Assembly: GCA_963575645.1 (NCBI GenBank)
Contig: OY754470.1
Span: forward strand, 310,001-374,000
Source: Xanthostigma xanthostigma
Taxonomy: Eukaryota > Arthropoda > Insecta > Raphidioptera > Raphidiidae
Length of the DNA: 64,000 nt
Direction of reading: 5' to 3'
A program made the translations under genes and the position numbers. Under the pieces are notes generated by a model, which was not told the origin of the DNA, ran no database searches, and saw only the letters and a program-made list of their open reading frames with translations. Position 1 is the stretch's first letter, and every line of letters begins with the position of its first letter. Shown here piece by piece: positions 15,458 through 28,698 of the stretch.

Positions 15458-15486
15458 GTAAGTAGTATCATCTGTGATAATTATTA

Positions 15487-16480
15487 GTGCAGGGCATAGT
15501 GGCGCATTTGTTTGCAGATTTCGTTTGGTTCGTAATTTTTTTTTTTTAAATGTCCAGGAGGCTCTCCTGATTATAACAGTGTAACATGACACTCAATATC
15601 TGTTGCCGTTATTGTTTAAACAACGAAAAATTGAAAATATTGCAAAATAATTTTTTTTGCAATAAATAATTTTTTTATATATTTTTCAGACTATTTTGAA
15701 TCGAAAAAGTCCTTACACTCATTATCGTATCTTCAACCGGTGAATTTTTATGAATTTTTAAAAATTAAAAATCGTTGTAAATCGTGATTTTCTTGAATTA
15801 AATAGTACACCTGAAAAAAAAATACCGTGATTTCTATTTTTTTATTAAATATTTAAACTTTAATTAAAAAAATGGCGTAATCAGATTTCAAATATTTTAT
15901 TAATTATTATGTTTATTATTCATAATAACAATGTGCAATAATTTGTCGAAGCGTACCATCTGCCTCTCTCTTACTAATGTCACACATAGGACTGGGAGTG
16001 AGATGACAATACTACTATCCTTAAAGTGCATGTGCGTAAAGAGCATATTGTTATTATGAATAATAAACATAATAATTAATAAAATATTTGAAATCTGATT
16101 ACGCCATTTTTTTAATTAAAGTTTAAATATTTAATAAAAAAATAGAAATCACGGTATTTTTTTTTCAGGTGTACTATTTAATTCAAGAAAATCACGATTT
16201 ACAACGATTTTTAATTTTTAAAAATTCATAAAAATTCACCGGTTGAAGATACGATAATGAGTGTAAGGACTTTTTCGATTCAAAATAGTCTGAAAAATAT
16301 ATAAAAAAATTATTTATTGCAAAAAAAATTATTTTGCAATATTTTCAATTTTTCGTTGTTTAAACAATAACGGCAACAGATATTGAGTGTCATGTTACAC
16401 TGTTATAATCAGGAGAGCCTCCTGGACATTTAAAAAAAAAATTTACGAAGCAAACGAATGCGCCACTATGCTCTGCTCTA
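15487..16480. mobile_element. Fold-back element between HP1 copies A and B
   Basis: Arms of about 450 bp (15487-15935 and 16030-16480) are near-identical inverted copies. The outer motif is GCATAGTGGCGCATT / AATGCGCCACTATGC. The loop of about 90 bp holds GTCACACATAGGACTGGG. High arm identity suggests recent insertion or gene conversion between arms. No coding frame. Confidence 0.85.
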
Positions 16481-16720
16481 TATGATACTGATTAAAAATT
16501 TTATTTAAATTAATGTCACAGTGGATATTTCCTAACAGTAAATTAGCAGACTAAAATATCAACGAACAGGAATGCTTACCTGAGTGTATTTTTTTTTATC
16601 CATTTTGTCAACCTAGTTTTAGATCTCGTATGCAACTTATTATTTAGGGAATTAATTTTCTAGTAGTTGACTACATGGATGTTTATATACAAAATATTGT
16701 GTATTTTTGAAATATCGCAG

Positions 16721-17343
16721 TGAAGATAAAACGTGGGAATCAGAAGAAAATCATAATTGTCCAGATTTAATACAGGCTTATGAAAGTTCAAAAAAGAAGA
16801 AAAAAGAGGAACGCAAAAAACTGATCTCAGATCAATCGAACACCAAACGAATAAGCAAAAATATTAAGGAGGATAATCGACTGAGAGGATTTGATCGAAA
16901 CTTGGATCCCGATTGCATTATCGGCGCAACGGACGCCAGTGGCGAACTTTTATTTTTGATGAAATGGTATATTTTTAAATTTTTTTTATGAAATCTGTTT
17001 CTATAACATTGTCGTTCGTAATCTCTTTAAGTTTAACCTCCGACTTAAAAAGGAAGGTTATAAATTTTAAGCTTTTGTTTGCGGCATCGTAACTACGAAA
17101 TTGATGAACCTATTTCTATACGATTAAAGTCCGGTAATTATTTTCGAAAAATTATCATGTAGGCAAACCAAATGTATTGCATTAATTTATTTTCGTAGGA
17201 AGGGCTCTGATGAAGCAGACTTAGTAACTGCACAGCAGGCAAACAAACTGTGCCCTCGAGTAGTAATAAATTTTTATGAGAAGAGACTAACATCTTTTAC
17301 TTCGCAAGAAGATGAATCAGCAGAAAGCCTGTCCCTTGCTTAA
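16721..17343 (+). pseudogene. HP1: HP1 copy B, 5'-deleted but open
   Basis: Exons 16721-16966 and 17199-17343 are in frame with each other and with copy C. They encode the second half of a chromodomain ([17 protein letters not shown]), a Lys-rich hinge, and a complete chromoshadow domain ([11 protein letters not shown]...to stop TAA 17341-17343). The exon for the first half of the chromodomain, including aromatic-cage residues, is gone. The conserved 5' flank (GTTTATATACAAAATATTG) is joined directly to the acceptor of this exon. Reading frames and splice sites are intact, so an N-truncated chromoshadow-only protein could be made from another start (for example an upstream ATG in the exon 1 of copy A or a local one), but that is speculation. 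Confidence 0.8.
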
Positions 17344-18176
17344 ATGTTAATTATTATGATTTATAGGGATGACGTCGACGGATCAACCTCTGTTAATGAA
17401 AGTGGACCAGAAAAACTAATTGCTATGTTTTTATAATCAATGATATATTGTAAATACACTTATTTTTAATAAATAACAATAACACTTATTCTACTTGTAT
17501 ACATTATGTTGATTCAGTAATTTTTTATTTCAGTTCTAAATATTTTCGAGATGATTTCAGGCAAGTTGCGGTAGTGTTTCGTGATGCAATTAAGAATTTT
17601 CGATTTCTTTGTGTCTGAAACAAAGCATTAATGAGAAATGCACTTTATCAAAGAAACAGTAGAAATGAATAATTTTTTATTCAACTCATGCGCGTTATTC
17701 ATGTTTTATCATGCCTAAAAGCCGAACCCTAAATAGCCATTTACCGACTGGTGACAATTACTTGTCATAACTCAATGAAGATTCCTACTAGCTCGGCCAT
17801 TGTGGAGTAATGAAAATAAACGTAACTATTTTCTGAGTCGTAACGAAATAGTAGGTAACAACAACTCCCTGTTGTTACCCATTGAGACTAAAATTGAGAG
17901 GCCGAATGTTTTCGACATGGAGTTTATTCATAACCGGCTAACCTCAAACCAAAACATTGAATCGTGCTGTTTGGTGCTGTTAGTATTGACAGTTTTTTTT
18001 ATAAAGAAATAAATAGATATTTACAACATCTCATTATAATTAAAACATGAATAACGCGCAATTGTTGAATAAAATTATGGGCGCAACTTGTAGGCTAAGT
18101 CATGACCTGTCAGCGCGATGTTTTCAGCACGAGTCGTAAGTGCGCAGACTTAGACTACTAGTTACGCCAATAACTA
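17344..18176. other. Intergenic between HP1 copy B and POLR1H
   Basis: Shortly after the copy B stop lies an acceptor-like TTATAG|GGATGAC. No gene recognised. The open frame at about 17800-18012 shows no family motif. Confidence 0.4.
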
Positions 18177-18721
18177 TTATACACCCGAGAATACATACTT
18201 GCATTTTATACAGGTATAAAATACTGTTTGACCTTCATCGGCTGAACGTAATTGTAGTGTAGCATAAGACATCTTGTCGTTGCCACATTTACCGCAAAGT
18301 CTCTCAACTATCGGTCCATCTGCTTTAGACTTTTGTGTATCAGATTTGTCAGAAACGCTGACTTTTATTTTATTGAAATTGATTGTATATTCTGCAGTCA
18401 GTTCATTCCCGAAAACTAAGAAAAAAATAAAATGCATTAACACTAGCCTATATTTTCCATCGTATCCCTGCCACAGCTCCGTTCAGCTAGATTTTTAAAC
18501 TAACGAATTCTGGATACAATTTTATGCTCTACTAAACTTCTTAGCTTTTGCTGTTGACAATTTCTTGATATTTATGTGGAAAATAAATGCTTACCCTCGG
18601 GACCATATTGCCGTTTACAAGAAAAACATTTTACATCACCGGACTCTCCAAAAATTGGCAATATTGAACCACACTCAGGACAAAATCCTGGAACACTGGA
18701 AAATATGTTTGTAGAAGTCAT
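18177..18721 (-). CDS. POLR1H: RNA polymerase I subunit RPA12 (POLR1H/ZNRD1)
   Basis: Two exons on the minus strand, 18721-18595 and 18415-18177, joined with phase-1 GT-AG splicing. They give 121 aa (human is about 126). The N-terminal zinc ribbon has C14-P-E-C17 and C32-F-S-C35, followed by RQYGPE. The C-terminal TFIIS-like ribbon has C83-G-K-C86, then the acidic cleavage hairpin RSADEGQTVFYTC with D102-E103, and C111-I-K-C114. The subunit supports transcript cleavage and rDNA transcription by Pol I in the nucleolus. The tail KYVFSGV departs from the usual KFKE-type ending and coincides with a perfect donor-like GTATGT at 18198, so the true 3' end may lie in another exon. The ATG at 18721 lies about 1.1 kb from HP1 copy C, in divergent orientation. 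Confidence 0.93.
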
Positions 18722-19787
18722 TGTATATTATTATTATTGACTTTTTCCATTTATCTATATATTTTAAAAGACAGGTTAAAGTCAGTTCCGGCTTGAATTT
18801 TTAACCAACGTGTTTGCTGGATATTTATCTGTCAGTACTCAGGAGTGGCTACAATGCTTACACAAAATGTTTGTGGTGGCTACCTTGAAATAAGTTCAGG
18901 GTTGCCAAACCATAATGTGCTGAATATTAAATTAATCAGTGTTCGTCTTGACGAATAGAATTGAATGAATCTTTGAAAGTTTGACAATACAATTTAATTT
19001 CGATTGTTGCAATGTATAACGATTAATCCCAAGACTCAATATCTTTAAAACTTTTGTTAGTACGCGTGGTCCAGCATTCTGAATTATACATCTATGGTTA
19101 ATTTAGTTTTAGGTGTCATGGCAGCTTTAAGTTCCTTATATAATTATTAGCTTAGGGAATTCATTCTCTAAACATTGACTACATTGATGTTTATATACAA
19201 AATATTGTATTTTTGACAAACTGTTCATTGCTAGAAATTTTTAATTTCTGTCATAATTATAAAAGTAATATATTTATCTTGTCACTTAATCAACGAAAAA
19301 ATATTTTTTAAAGCTGGCAGCTGGTATGCTCCACTTTAATAGTGTGTTTTGCGTGTTTGCATTTTATTTGTTTGGGTTCTTAATGGCTTAGCTACCCTCA
19401 GTGAAGTGTTATTAAAATTAATACAGATATTCATATTTTTCATACCGCGTCGTGTTTATAGTGGTTTTCTTTTTGCTTTTCCATCGCTTGTAATATCAAT
19501 TATTAATTTAGTTTTATCTATAATTCCACATGCAAACTTCATTGTGAACCACTGCATTTTTTTCATATTGTGATGGGAAATTTAAATTTGTTAGTCATAA
19601 TAAAATTAAAGCATTGCCGGCTCTAAAAACGAATCTCTTTTAATCGCACACACAAACACACGCCCCTTTCTTTAGACTGGACTTACGTCACACTAAAAGG
19701 GAAAAGAACAACATATTGAATTAAAATTAATTAATAATATTGTATCATTGTATGGTTCTTATTAAAAGTTTTAATTATGGTTTATAG
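18722..19787. promoter_or_regulatory. HP1: Divergent POLR1H / HP1 copy C upstream region
   Basis: From about 19087 the sequence matches the 5' flanks of HP1 copies A and B (TTAGTTTTAGGTGTCAT, TTTATATACAAAATATTG). A putative 5' UTR exon of copy C may end near 19333 (GGCAGCTG|GTATG); copy A has GCT|GTAAGT at the aligned site. No coding ATG exon was identified. If the upstream exon ends in A, the junction with 19788 (TGGAAGGC) would create a split start codon A|TG. Confidence 0.45.
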
Positions 19788-21003
<1,216 letters not shown>

Positions 21004-21118
21004 TTGTAATTTTTATTATATATAATTATTATATACATGTTTTTAAATATTAATTGTAATTAGTGTGTATTTAAAAATAGTAAAAATTCATGAAAAAAGT
21101 GTTCGGTAGAAACGTTTC

Positions 21119-21368
21119 TTTTTGACGTGATAACGTCTTATAAATTGATGAAACACCGGCTGCACGCACGAAAAAGTGTCACGTTCCGCCTGAGCCTGAG
21201 CGTGCAAGCGAGAGCGCGGTATAAGCGATAGAGAGGCCCAAGCGTCGGCTTGTACGCATTTCTCTCTCTTCTCGCGTGACGTCAGAGAGTTCGTCGATGT
21301 TTCTTTATGACGTTATCACGTAAAACTATCGTCCGTAAACCGACTTTACAGACAACCAATTTTTTTTC
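21119..21368 (+). mobile_element. GTGATAACG-end element, copy 2 (short)
   Basis: Same two ends as the copy at 4591, but only about 250 bp long: the GC-rich left part is retained (CACGTTCCGCCTGAGCCTG, CGCGTGACGTCAGAGAG) and joined almost directly to the right end. It is bordered by T-runs. Confidence 0.75.
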
Positions 21369-21803
21369 ACTTTTTATCAATTCAAATTCAAAATTATTAG
21401 TGACAATATAAATTATTGCATACTGAATTGTTTGATTTCTAATATAAGCCCCATTGGGCGTTCTGTAGCTTTTGAACCGGTTATTGTTATTTTATATTTT
21501 TTAGAACCGGTTCTTTTCCAGTAACAGTTCTGAAATAACTTAGCTACCTCGGGATTTAAAGAAAAACTGGACACCTTATTGACCATCGTTTTCTTTACAT
21601 TTTTATTCGGACAAGACAGGAAATTCAAATCTCTGACAACTCCGCATTTAACCCAAATTTTACATGGATCAAAATTCCTATCGATTTATACGATAGGTAT
21701 TTGTAATTTAGCAGTATTGCGCTTTTATTTTTGGAGAAAAAATTAATTTCCTCACGACACAAAAAAGGAAAACGCGTGTTGTCATTCAGAAATATGTCAA
21801 TAA

Positions 21804-22255
21804 CTAGCGTGACCTGTGCGAATTATTCGCACTAAATAAGTATAATAATTATCACTTTACAAAATTATTTTTTAAATATGATTGCAGGTATTCAATTCGT
21901 TTCTAATTTTTCACACTGCTTATAACGTTCTTATTTTTGTTGTAAAAGAAATATTTTACTAAAATAAGTAGCAAAAGCGTTGTTCAGCGTTGCCCATCAG
22001 ATGGCAGTATGCAGTATTTACAATATAGTCAGATGACAGATCAAAGTGTTAACGTTACGCCGTAAGATGGCAGACGTTGTTCAAAGTTTAATTAATTTAC
22101 AATAACATTATAACAATAGCAATAATAAATTTTTTAGTTGTCGATGTCAGTAGAGCAAGCAATTATCTGTAAAATGATATATAATTTATGTGGAGAAATT
22201 GTGTGTTTTTTTCTAAAAAGGGAGGCAAACATCTTAAACCTTAGCGTATTAATGA
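21804..22255 (-). mobile_element. Non-autonomous Helitron, copy 2
   Basis: Inverted relative to copy 1: CTAG at 21804-21807, hairpin GTGCGAATTATTCGCAC, and the TC end at 22254-22255 (reads ATTAATGA on plus). Lacks a block of about 20 bp (ATATAGAGGCGC region) present in most copies. Confidence 0.85.
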
Positions 22256-23821
22256 AGTGTTTTTGTGTTGAGTCAGAAAATAAGAATATCAGAATCTACG
22301 AATTTTTGCGGGGTGATCAGTTCGTTGATTTGTTTAAATAGTGATAAATCTACACCAAGATAGAATGACATATATATGTTTATCCACATTTTATAGGTAT
22401 TTTATTTGAAGAAACGCCGACGTCTGCGATGGTTTTGCATAGAGTAGGTAGGGCAGACACAGATATGTTGCGAGGTCTGTCATGCGCAGTGTAAGGGCGT
22501 GCTCGACGGTGGCGGCGCGACGGTGCATGGTTAGGGGCGGTAGTTTTGCCGACAGTGGAATGGCTCTAAAGCAGAATGTTCGCATTGCAACTATTCAGTG
22601 CTTCAGTGCCCGGAACATAGTCGCGAAGTGCATGTTATATGCAAGTTGGTGTCTGTCAGTCTCAATATAATATTCATTATTACTCAATCAGATTGTATAA
22701 TCGTGTGTTTTCACTGAACTGTTTATTAAAGACAATATTTGCATCGTGCCGTTGTCGCCGTAAAAGAATCCACATGTCAAATAAACCTACGAAATAAAAG
22801 ATTTTGTTTGGAAGGCACATGATACAACATCTGACTATAAACAATTTCGAATGATTGACTGTTTTGTGCCAGTGCCTAGTTTAGTGTATTTTTGTGGGTG
22901 AATCTAAGGTATTTTTATAACATTTTAATCGTTTATGAACCAGTAAATTGCAAGACTAGTTAATTTGTTAGTGTGTGAGTTCCCGCTTTCGAAGCTTGCA
23001 GATCACCTCAAATAAAAAGCCTGGTAAGTTAAAAAATTTGTTTGGCTTCCTGTATAAAATGTTGAGTGTAAAGTAATGACAATGGATTTTTTTGTTTGAC
23101 ATGCAATATAAAATATTTAATCCAGATTTATCCCAAGGTAAGAAGGTATATTTTTTAAATCGGCCATCGAGTTTTTTAATTCGCATCAAAAAATTAGTAT
23201 TATTTCTATCTATCGTCGGATAAAAGTAATACATTATAAGGTGAATAATTAAAATTAAAAACGGCTCAAAAATTGGTTGGCTCCACTATATGGAAATCTG
23301 AGGCAACAATGAATAACGTAAAAGGTTTACGATTTTTTTCATTGTAAATTATTATTATTATCATCAATTTCAAAGTTATGATGACTGTTCAGAGAGCTTA
23401 ATAATATTAATTTATTTTTAATACTACATCTAAAATTCACGTTTGAATTTTGTAAAACTTAATTTTAGGATCGGTAAGAAGCAGGGTCTTCAATAACGCG
23501 CGTATTTCCAACATTAATTACTTTGGGCGATCCTGAGTTTGTTGCCTAAAGGACAAGTCATCGTTTGGCATTGTTAATTAATAATTAATTACTAAAAAAT
23601 TAACATAAATTTCATAACGGATATTTTTATGAAAAATATTGTAAAAATCCAAAGCCGTAACGAGACAAAGATGTTATTTCATTAAAAGGATGATTAGAAA
23701 ATTAATTTTTGGTTTATTTGCCTATACTTATATTAATTATATGGTATATCGAAGAAATGGGGATGAAAATGTGAAACCATGAAATCCCGACGTTTTACAT
23801 AATTTTGGGCAACTTGCACAA
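22256..23821. other. Intergenic or intronic, possible old LTR-like block
   Basis: About 22395-22680 is GC-richer with a CGACGGTGGCGGCGCGACGG stretch, reminiscent of an LTR or a promoter island, but I see no terminal repeats or primer-binding site. Donor-like sites occur at 22911 (CTAAG|GTATTT) and 23022 (GCCTG|GTAAGT). No coding gene supported. Confidence 0.3.
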
Positions 23822-24408
23822 TTTTTTGACGTGATAACGTCTTATAAATTGATGAATCACCAATCTTATAAATTGATAAAACACCGGCTGCATGCACGAA
23901 AAAGTGTAACGTTCCTAACGTAACGTTCCGCCTGACCCTGTGCGTGCTTTTCTCGAAAACGGCCCTAACGATTTGGATGAAATTTACTGAAAAGGGATTT
24001 TGGGGGGCAAAAAATCGTTTTAGCTAGGTCTCATCTCTCGAAAAAATCGTTTTCTTACAAATTTTATCATTATAAAAATCAATTTTTTGACGTATGAAAA
24101 TACTTAAATATTGTAAGTAGGTTTTGGAATTTTATATAAACAGTGAAACAATTGTTTTATAAATATTATGACAGCTAATCTTTGAGACTGAAAATAAATA
24201 CGAAAGAAAGAAAGTTAAAAAAACAATTATATTATATGGTGAGTAATTTAAATAAATAAAATTAACCTAAATTTGAAGCGAAAGATGCAATATCATAGAT
24301 TCGAATTATTATAATTATTATATAAATTTAGGTTATGTATTACGGAATACGTTATCACGTAAAACTATCGTCCGTAAACCGACTTTACAGACAACCAATT
24401 TTTTTTTC
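23822..24408 (+). mobile_element. GTGATAACG-end element, copy 3
   Basis: Carries a duplicated left end (two CTTATAAATTGAT(A/G)AA blocks) and a different interior from copies 1 and 2: GAAAACGGCCCTAACG...GGGATTTTGGGGGGC. That interior is shared with 46448 and 54370. The right end is standard. Confidence 0.78.
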
Positions 24409-24995
24409 TGTTGATCTTCGTATATTAATTCTCGAAAGGCTATATCAATATTAATCGATTTAAACAAAATTTGCTGCATATATTGAAAAGTATCACCGCT
24501 AGAAGTCTATTTAAAATGGACGCGTTACCTCATGAATTATTCTGCAGATTAATATTGTAATAATCTATTGGTCTCTATTTGTCTGCCTCGATTACTGCAA
24601 GATCTGTGTCTTCGATACGTTGAAAATCTGACGGTGGGCTCTCCGTCTAACTGTTGTAGATAAATATTACGAAGAAAATTTGTAATCTATGATTCTTTGG
24701 TAACTTTGTTGGATATATTATTATTCGCATAATATATTATTATAGTAAAAGGTCGTGCAATAATTACAAGAGTGGGAAGAGAAATAGCCCACCAAGCGTA
24801 TTTTACATTAATTCCCTTGTGTGTGTGTACATACATTTATAATACCTGGGCATTAAAGTCAGAACCGGCTTTGAAGCAAAACTCATCGATAACATTTTCG
24901 AGGGCTGGATCTAAAGAGCCGCATCGAAAAGTGGTCGACATGATTGAGAGACGCGGGTTATGTGACGGCCAGCTTGTATCTCTTTTATATTATTA
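24409..24995. other. Intergenic
   Basis: No gene or clear repeat boundary recognised. Confidence 0.35.
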
Positions 24996-25583
24996 CTAGC
25001 GGTCCCGTCCGGTTTTACCCGGGTGTAAAAGAACGAATGGGGAAGGGAGGAACATGAGTACACACATTCATCTTAGTTTACCGAGATGAATGTTGTGTCC
25101 AAATTTCATGATGATTGGAGTTACCGTTCAAAAGCTTTTGTCGATAAAAAGCAGTATTTATACTTTTTTAAACTAATATTTTTTTTAATTAATTAAAATA
25201 AATTTAAATGTAAGCCTTAGAAGAAAGCAATGTAGAAAATAAAAAAAAAATAAAAATAGTTTCGCCCAACGTGTGGCCTGATATTGACAGTCGCATGCTC
25301 TACCGATTGAGCTATCCGACGTTGTGTTCTCACAGCGCTAATATGAGTATATTTAGTTAGTGCATTTCACCTGAATAGAAGCTTATTTTTGAGATACATT
25401 TTGCAACATTTTTCATTAATGCTCCGCTCCTAATGGTCGTAGCGTGATATTATATAGCCTATAGCCTTCCTCGATAAATGGGCTATCCAACAAAAAATTT
25501 TTTTTCAATTTGAACCTGTAGTTTCTGAGATTGGCGCGTTCAAACAAACAAACAAACTCTTCAGCTTTATATATTAGTATAGA
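24996..25583 (-). mobile_element. tRNA-bearing Helitron, copy 1
   Basis: Read on minus it starts TCTATACTAATATATAAAGC and ends in a GC-rich hairpin (CCCGGGTAAAACCGGACGGG) followed by a short tail and CTAG (24996-24999). It contains a decayed tRNA-like block at about 25264-25322 on the minus strand (GGATAGCTCAATCGGTAGAGC). Similar copies lie at 43573 and 58398. Confidence 0.82.
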
Positions 25584-25908
25584 TATTATGTAACTATAGG
25601 TGAATATTTTAAAAAGAAATAATATGAAAGATCACAGATTTTCCTTTTTATATTATCATTGCTTATATAAATCATAAAATTGAAAATGCTCTCCAACGAC
25701 GACTGTGGCATCATATTTAACACAGTCTATTGTGCTTGGCAGCCTCGGATGAATGATTATTTTTCGGCTCGCTACGTCGTTCTTTTGATTTACACGTTAG
25801 ACCTTAGAATAAGTTAGCCCGACCAACTATACGCATCGAGCGAAGAAACAATTCTGAACGCTCCTATTTAATCGAGAATATTTTAAATATTCGAATACTC
25901 ATCATATA

Positions 25909-26586
25909 CAGCGTGTCCACGGAAGTTCTTTACAAATAGAATTTTTTTTTGTTAATTATTGAAGCAAAAATTTTTTTCTGTGGAAAAGTTCTGCTTCGTC
26001 CAAAACCACTAAAACACCAAAGAAAATTTTCTTCGGCCTAAAGTTATACGAGGGAAATCAAAAAGTTTTATTTGTCTAAAAAAAAATTATCTGTGATATT
26101 CAAGATTTTCGTAAAACTAGTTACATAATCAAATTTAATTCAAAATAATAACATAACTAACTTCTAAGTAATTATTTATTCAGAATTATAAATCAGAATT
26201 CAACATATCCTCCATCTCTCTCCATACAAAGAACGGTTCTCCTTCCAAAATCCGTCACTGCATTTCGAATCATTGTAGAAGGAATTTGATGGATTTTTTC
26301 GGTGATAATCCTTTCCAATTGATCAATATCTTGAAAAGGTCTTTCAGAGTACACCATTTTCTTTAGGTAGCCCCAGAGGAAATAATCTAGGGGTGTCAAA
26401 TCGGGTGCTCTGGCTTTAGTAAAATAAAACTTTTTGATGTCCCTCGTGTAACTTTAGGCCGACTAAAATTTTCTTTGGTGTTTTAGAGGTTTTGGACGAA
26501 GCAGAACTTTTCCACAGAAAAAAATTTTAGCTCCAATAATTAATAAAAAAAAAATCCATTTGTAAAGAACTTGCGTGGAAACGCTG
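25909..26586. mobile_element. Mariner/Tc1-like element, internally deleted
   Basis: TIRs of about 150 bp begin CAGCGTGTCCACGGAAGTTC and end with an imperfect inverse copy (...CTTGCGTGGAAACGCTG). TA flanks both sides. The interior retains only the transposase C-terminus on the minus strand. Confidence 0.82.
26193..26418 (-). pseudogene. Transposase C-terminal fragment (mariner-like)
   Basis: Reads ARAPDLTPLDYFLWGYLKK, then about 50 residues ending GRRTVLCMERDGGYVEF and a stop. PDLTPLDYFLWG is the classic last-third motif of mariner/Tc-type DD(E/D) transposases, surrounding the third catalytic acid. The helix-turn-helix domains and the first two catalytic acids are absent, so it cannot be active. 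Confidence 0.8.
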
Positions 26587-27050
26587 TATATTAATACGCT
26601 CAGGTTTAAGATGTTTGCCTCCCTTTTTAGAAAAAACCACACAATTTCTCCACATAAATTATAAATCATTTTACAGATAATTGCTTGCTCTACTGACATC
26701 GACAACTAAAAAATTTATTATTGCTATTGTTTTTGTAAATTAATTAAACTCTGAACAACGTCTGCCATCTGACGGCGTAACGTTAACACTTCGATCTGTC
26801 ATCTGACCTTCATATTGTAAATACTGCATACTGCCATCTGACGGGCAACGCTGAACAACGCTTTTGCTACTTGCGCCTCTGTATGACAATTTTAGTAAAA
26901 TATTTCTTTTACAACAAAAAGAAGAACGTTATAAGCAGTGTGCAAAATTAGAAACGAATTGAATACCTGCAATCATATTTCAAAAATAATTTTGTAAAGT
27001 GATAATTATTATACTTATTTAGTGCGAATAATTCGCACAGGTCACGCTAG

Positions 27051-28243
27051 TATCTTATCACACGACAATATATGGTAGGTTGGTATTCCGAGTATAGGAA
27101 ATATTAATTATTCAAAAATGACGGCCCTTGTTTTTAGCAATCCCAACGGATGGCTCTGGGTATAGGACGTAGGTACACCGTAGAATATTATGTGCAAACG
27201 CGGCCGTAGATAGGCAACATGATGTGTGCCGCCTCTAAGCGGGCTTTAAAAGCGTGTCGCAGTTTATGTTATCAAAGGTTTAATTTTCAATGATTTATAG
27301 CAATTTTCAAAACGTCTCGGCTCAGCACAAAACACAACCCTGTGTCTGCAGTATAGAGTAAGAACTGAAGCAACGTCACGCAGTATCTGAACTTTTTTTG
27401 TCCCGTTATAATTTTGTTAAGGTCAGACCGTACTCAACGCTCCCTAATCATCCGACTTAGTAGTGTATTAATCGCCATATGGCACCTACACTATATTGGC
27501 GTCGGTCTTAATTCACTCTGAAAAGTCATATCGTAGACCTGGAAGTCGGTTAAAAAAACCGATCTAGTTCGCGCCGATGTCGCGTGGAGAAGGTTCCATT
27601 GTACTGTATATACAGTATGTAGGTTACGTTACGTATATCGGTTGCAATGTAAACAGCAAACGTAGTATTTCACTATAACACTTACTTAAGTGGTCTAGTT
27701 AAATGCGCATGAGCTTGCATTTCAAATTGATATAAATGTATGTATATTTGGAAGGAAGAGGAACTGTCTGGTAGTGGACAAGAAGTCAGGTGGTAAACGC
27801 ACGTGGCTATGCCAGCGCGAGCTGGCGTAGGTCGACGTTGGTAATTTAAATAAATCATTATTAAATCAAATTCTAAAGTATTGTTAATTTAAAAGAACCT
27901 GATAACCACCAACACTACACCATACCATTCCGTTTTCCGTGAGAAGGTTTAGGTTTTCCTGTAAAATATGAGACTCCCTAGTCTCTGTTTATTGTCTATT
28001 TTTTCAAAATTTTAGGCTTAGTAGTTTCGGTAATAAGTGGGGAGGAGGTTGCCTGATGTACCAAATTTTAATTTTTTTCGTCCGGTAAATTCGGAGAAAA
28101 TAAGCTGTGACAGGCAAATAGACAGACACGAAAGCGATCCTATAAGGGTTTCGTGTATTTATTGAATGTACAGAACCCCAAAAAGGACGGCTGGAACTCC
28201 TTTATGTGCCCGACACTGTTTCGGTTAGTTTATTAATTATCTA
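27051..28243. other. Intergenic or intronic
   Basis: Apparently unique sequence with no gene, tRNA or repeat end recognised. Confidence 0.4.
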
Positions 28244-28698
28244 CTAGCGTGACCTGTGCGAATTATTCGCACTAAATAAGTATAATAATTATCACTTTAC
28301 AAAATTATTTTTTAAATATGATTGCAGGTATTCAATTCGTTTCTAATTTTGCACACTGCTTATAACGTTCTTCTTTTTGTTGTAAAAGAAATATTTTACT
28401 AAAATTGTCATATAGAGGCGCAAGTAGCAAAAGCGTTGTTCAGCGTTGCCCGTCAGATGGCAGTATGCAGTATTTACAATATGAAGGTCAGATGACAGAT
28501 CGAAGTGTTAACGTTACGCCGTCAGATGGCAGACGTTGTTCAGAGTTTAATTAATTTACAAAAACAATAGCAATAATAAACTTTTTAGTTGTCGATGTCA
28601 GTAGAGCAAGCAATTATCTGTAACATGATATATAATTTATGTGGAACAATTGTGAGGTTTTTTTCTAAAAAGGGCGGCAAGCGTATTAATATATATGA
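28244..28698 (-). mobile_element. Non-autonomous Helitron, copy 4
   Basis: CTAG at 28244-28247 and the TC end at 28697-28698 (plus strand ...TATTAATATATATGA). The 5' segment is shortened: the stretch holding GGCAAACATCTTAAACC is reduced to GGCAAGCG. Confidence 0.85.

Larger units (their letters stand above)
25902..27050 (+). mobile_element. Non-autonomous Helitron, copy 3, split by a mariner-type element
   Basis: TCATATA at 25902-25908 plus TATTAATACGC from 26587 rebuild the Helitron 5' end once the nested element (25909-26586) is removed, with TA duplicated at the junction. The 3' end is standard: hairpin, then CTAG at 27047-27050. Confidence 0.85.

Noticed and set aside
22138-22341. Recurring MSMSVEQAIICKMIYNLCG frame in several places
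   Set aside because: It is the 5' part of the non-autonomous Helitron read in one frame; it stops or changes at each element border and shows no protein family features.
22395-22680. Possible retrotransposon LTR
   Set aside because: No second LTR, primer-binding site, polypurine tract or gag/pol remnants.
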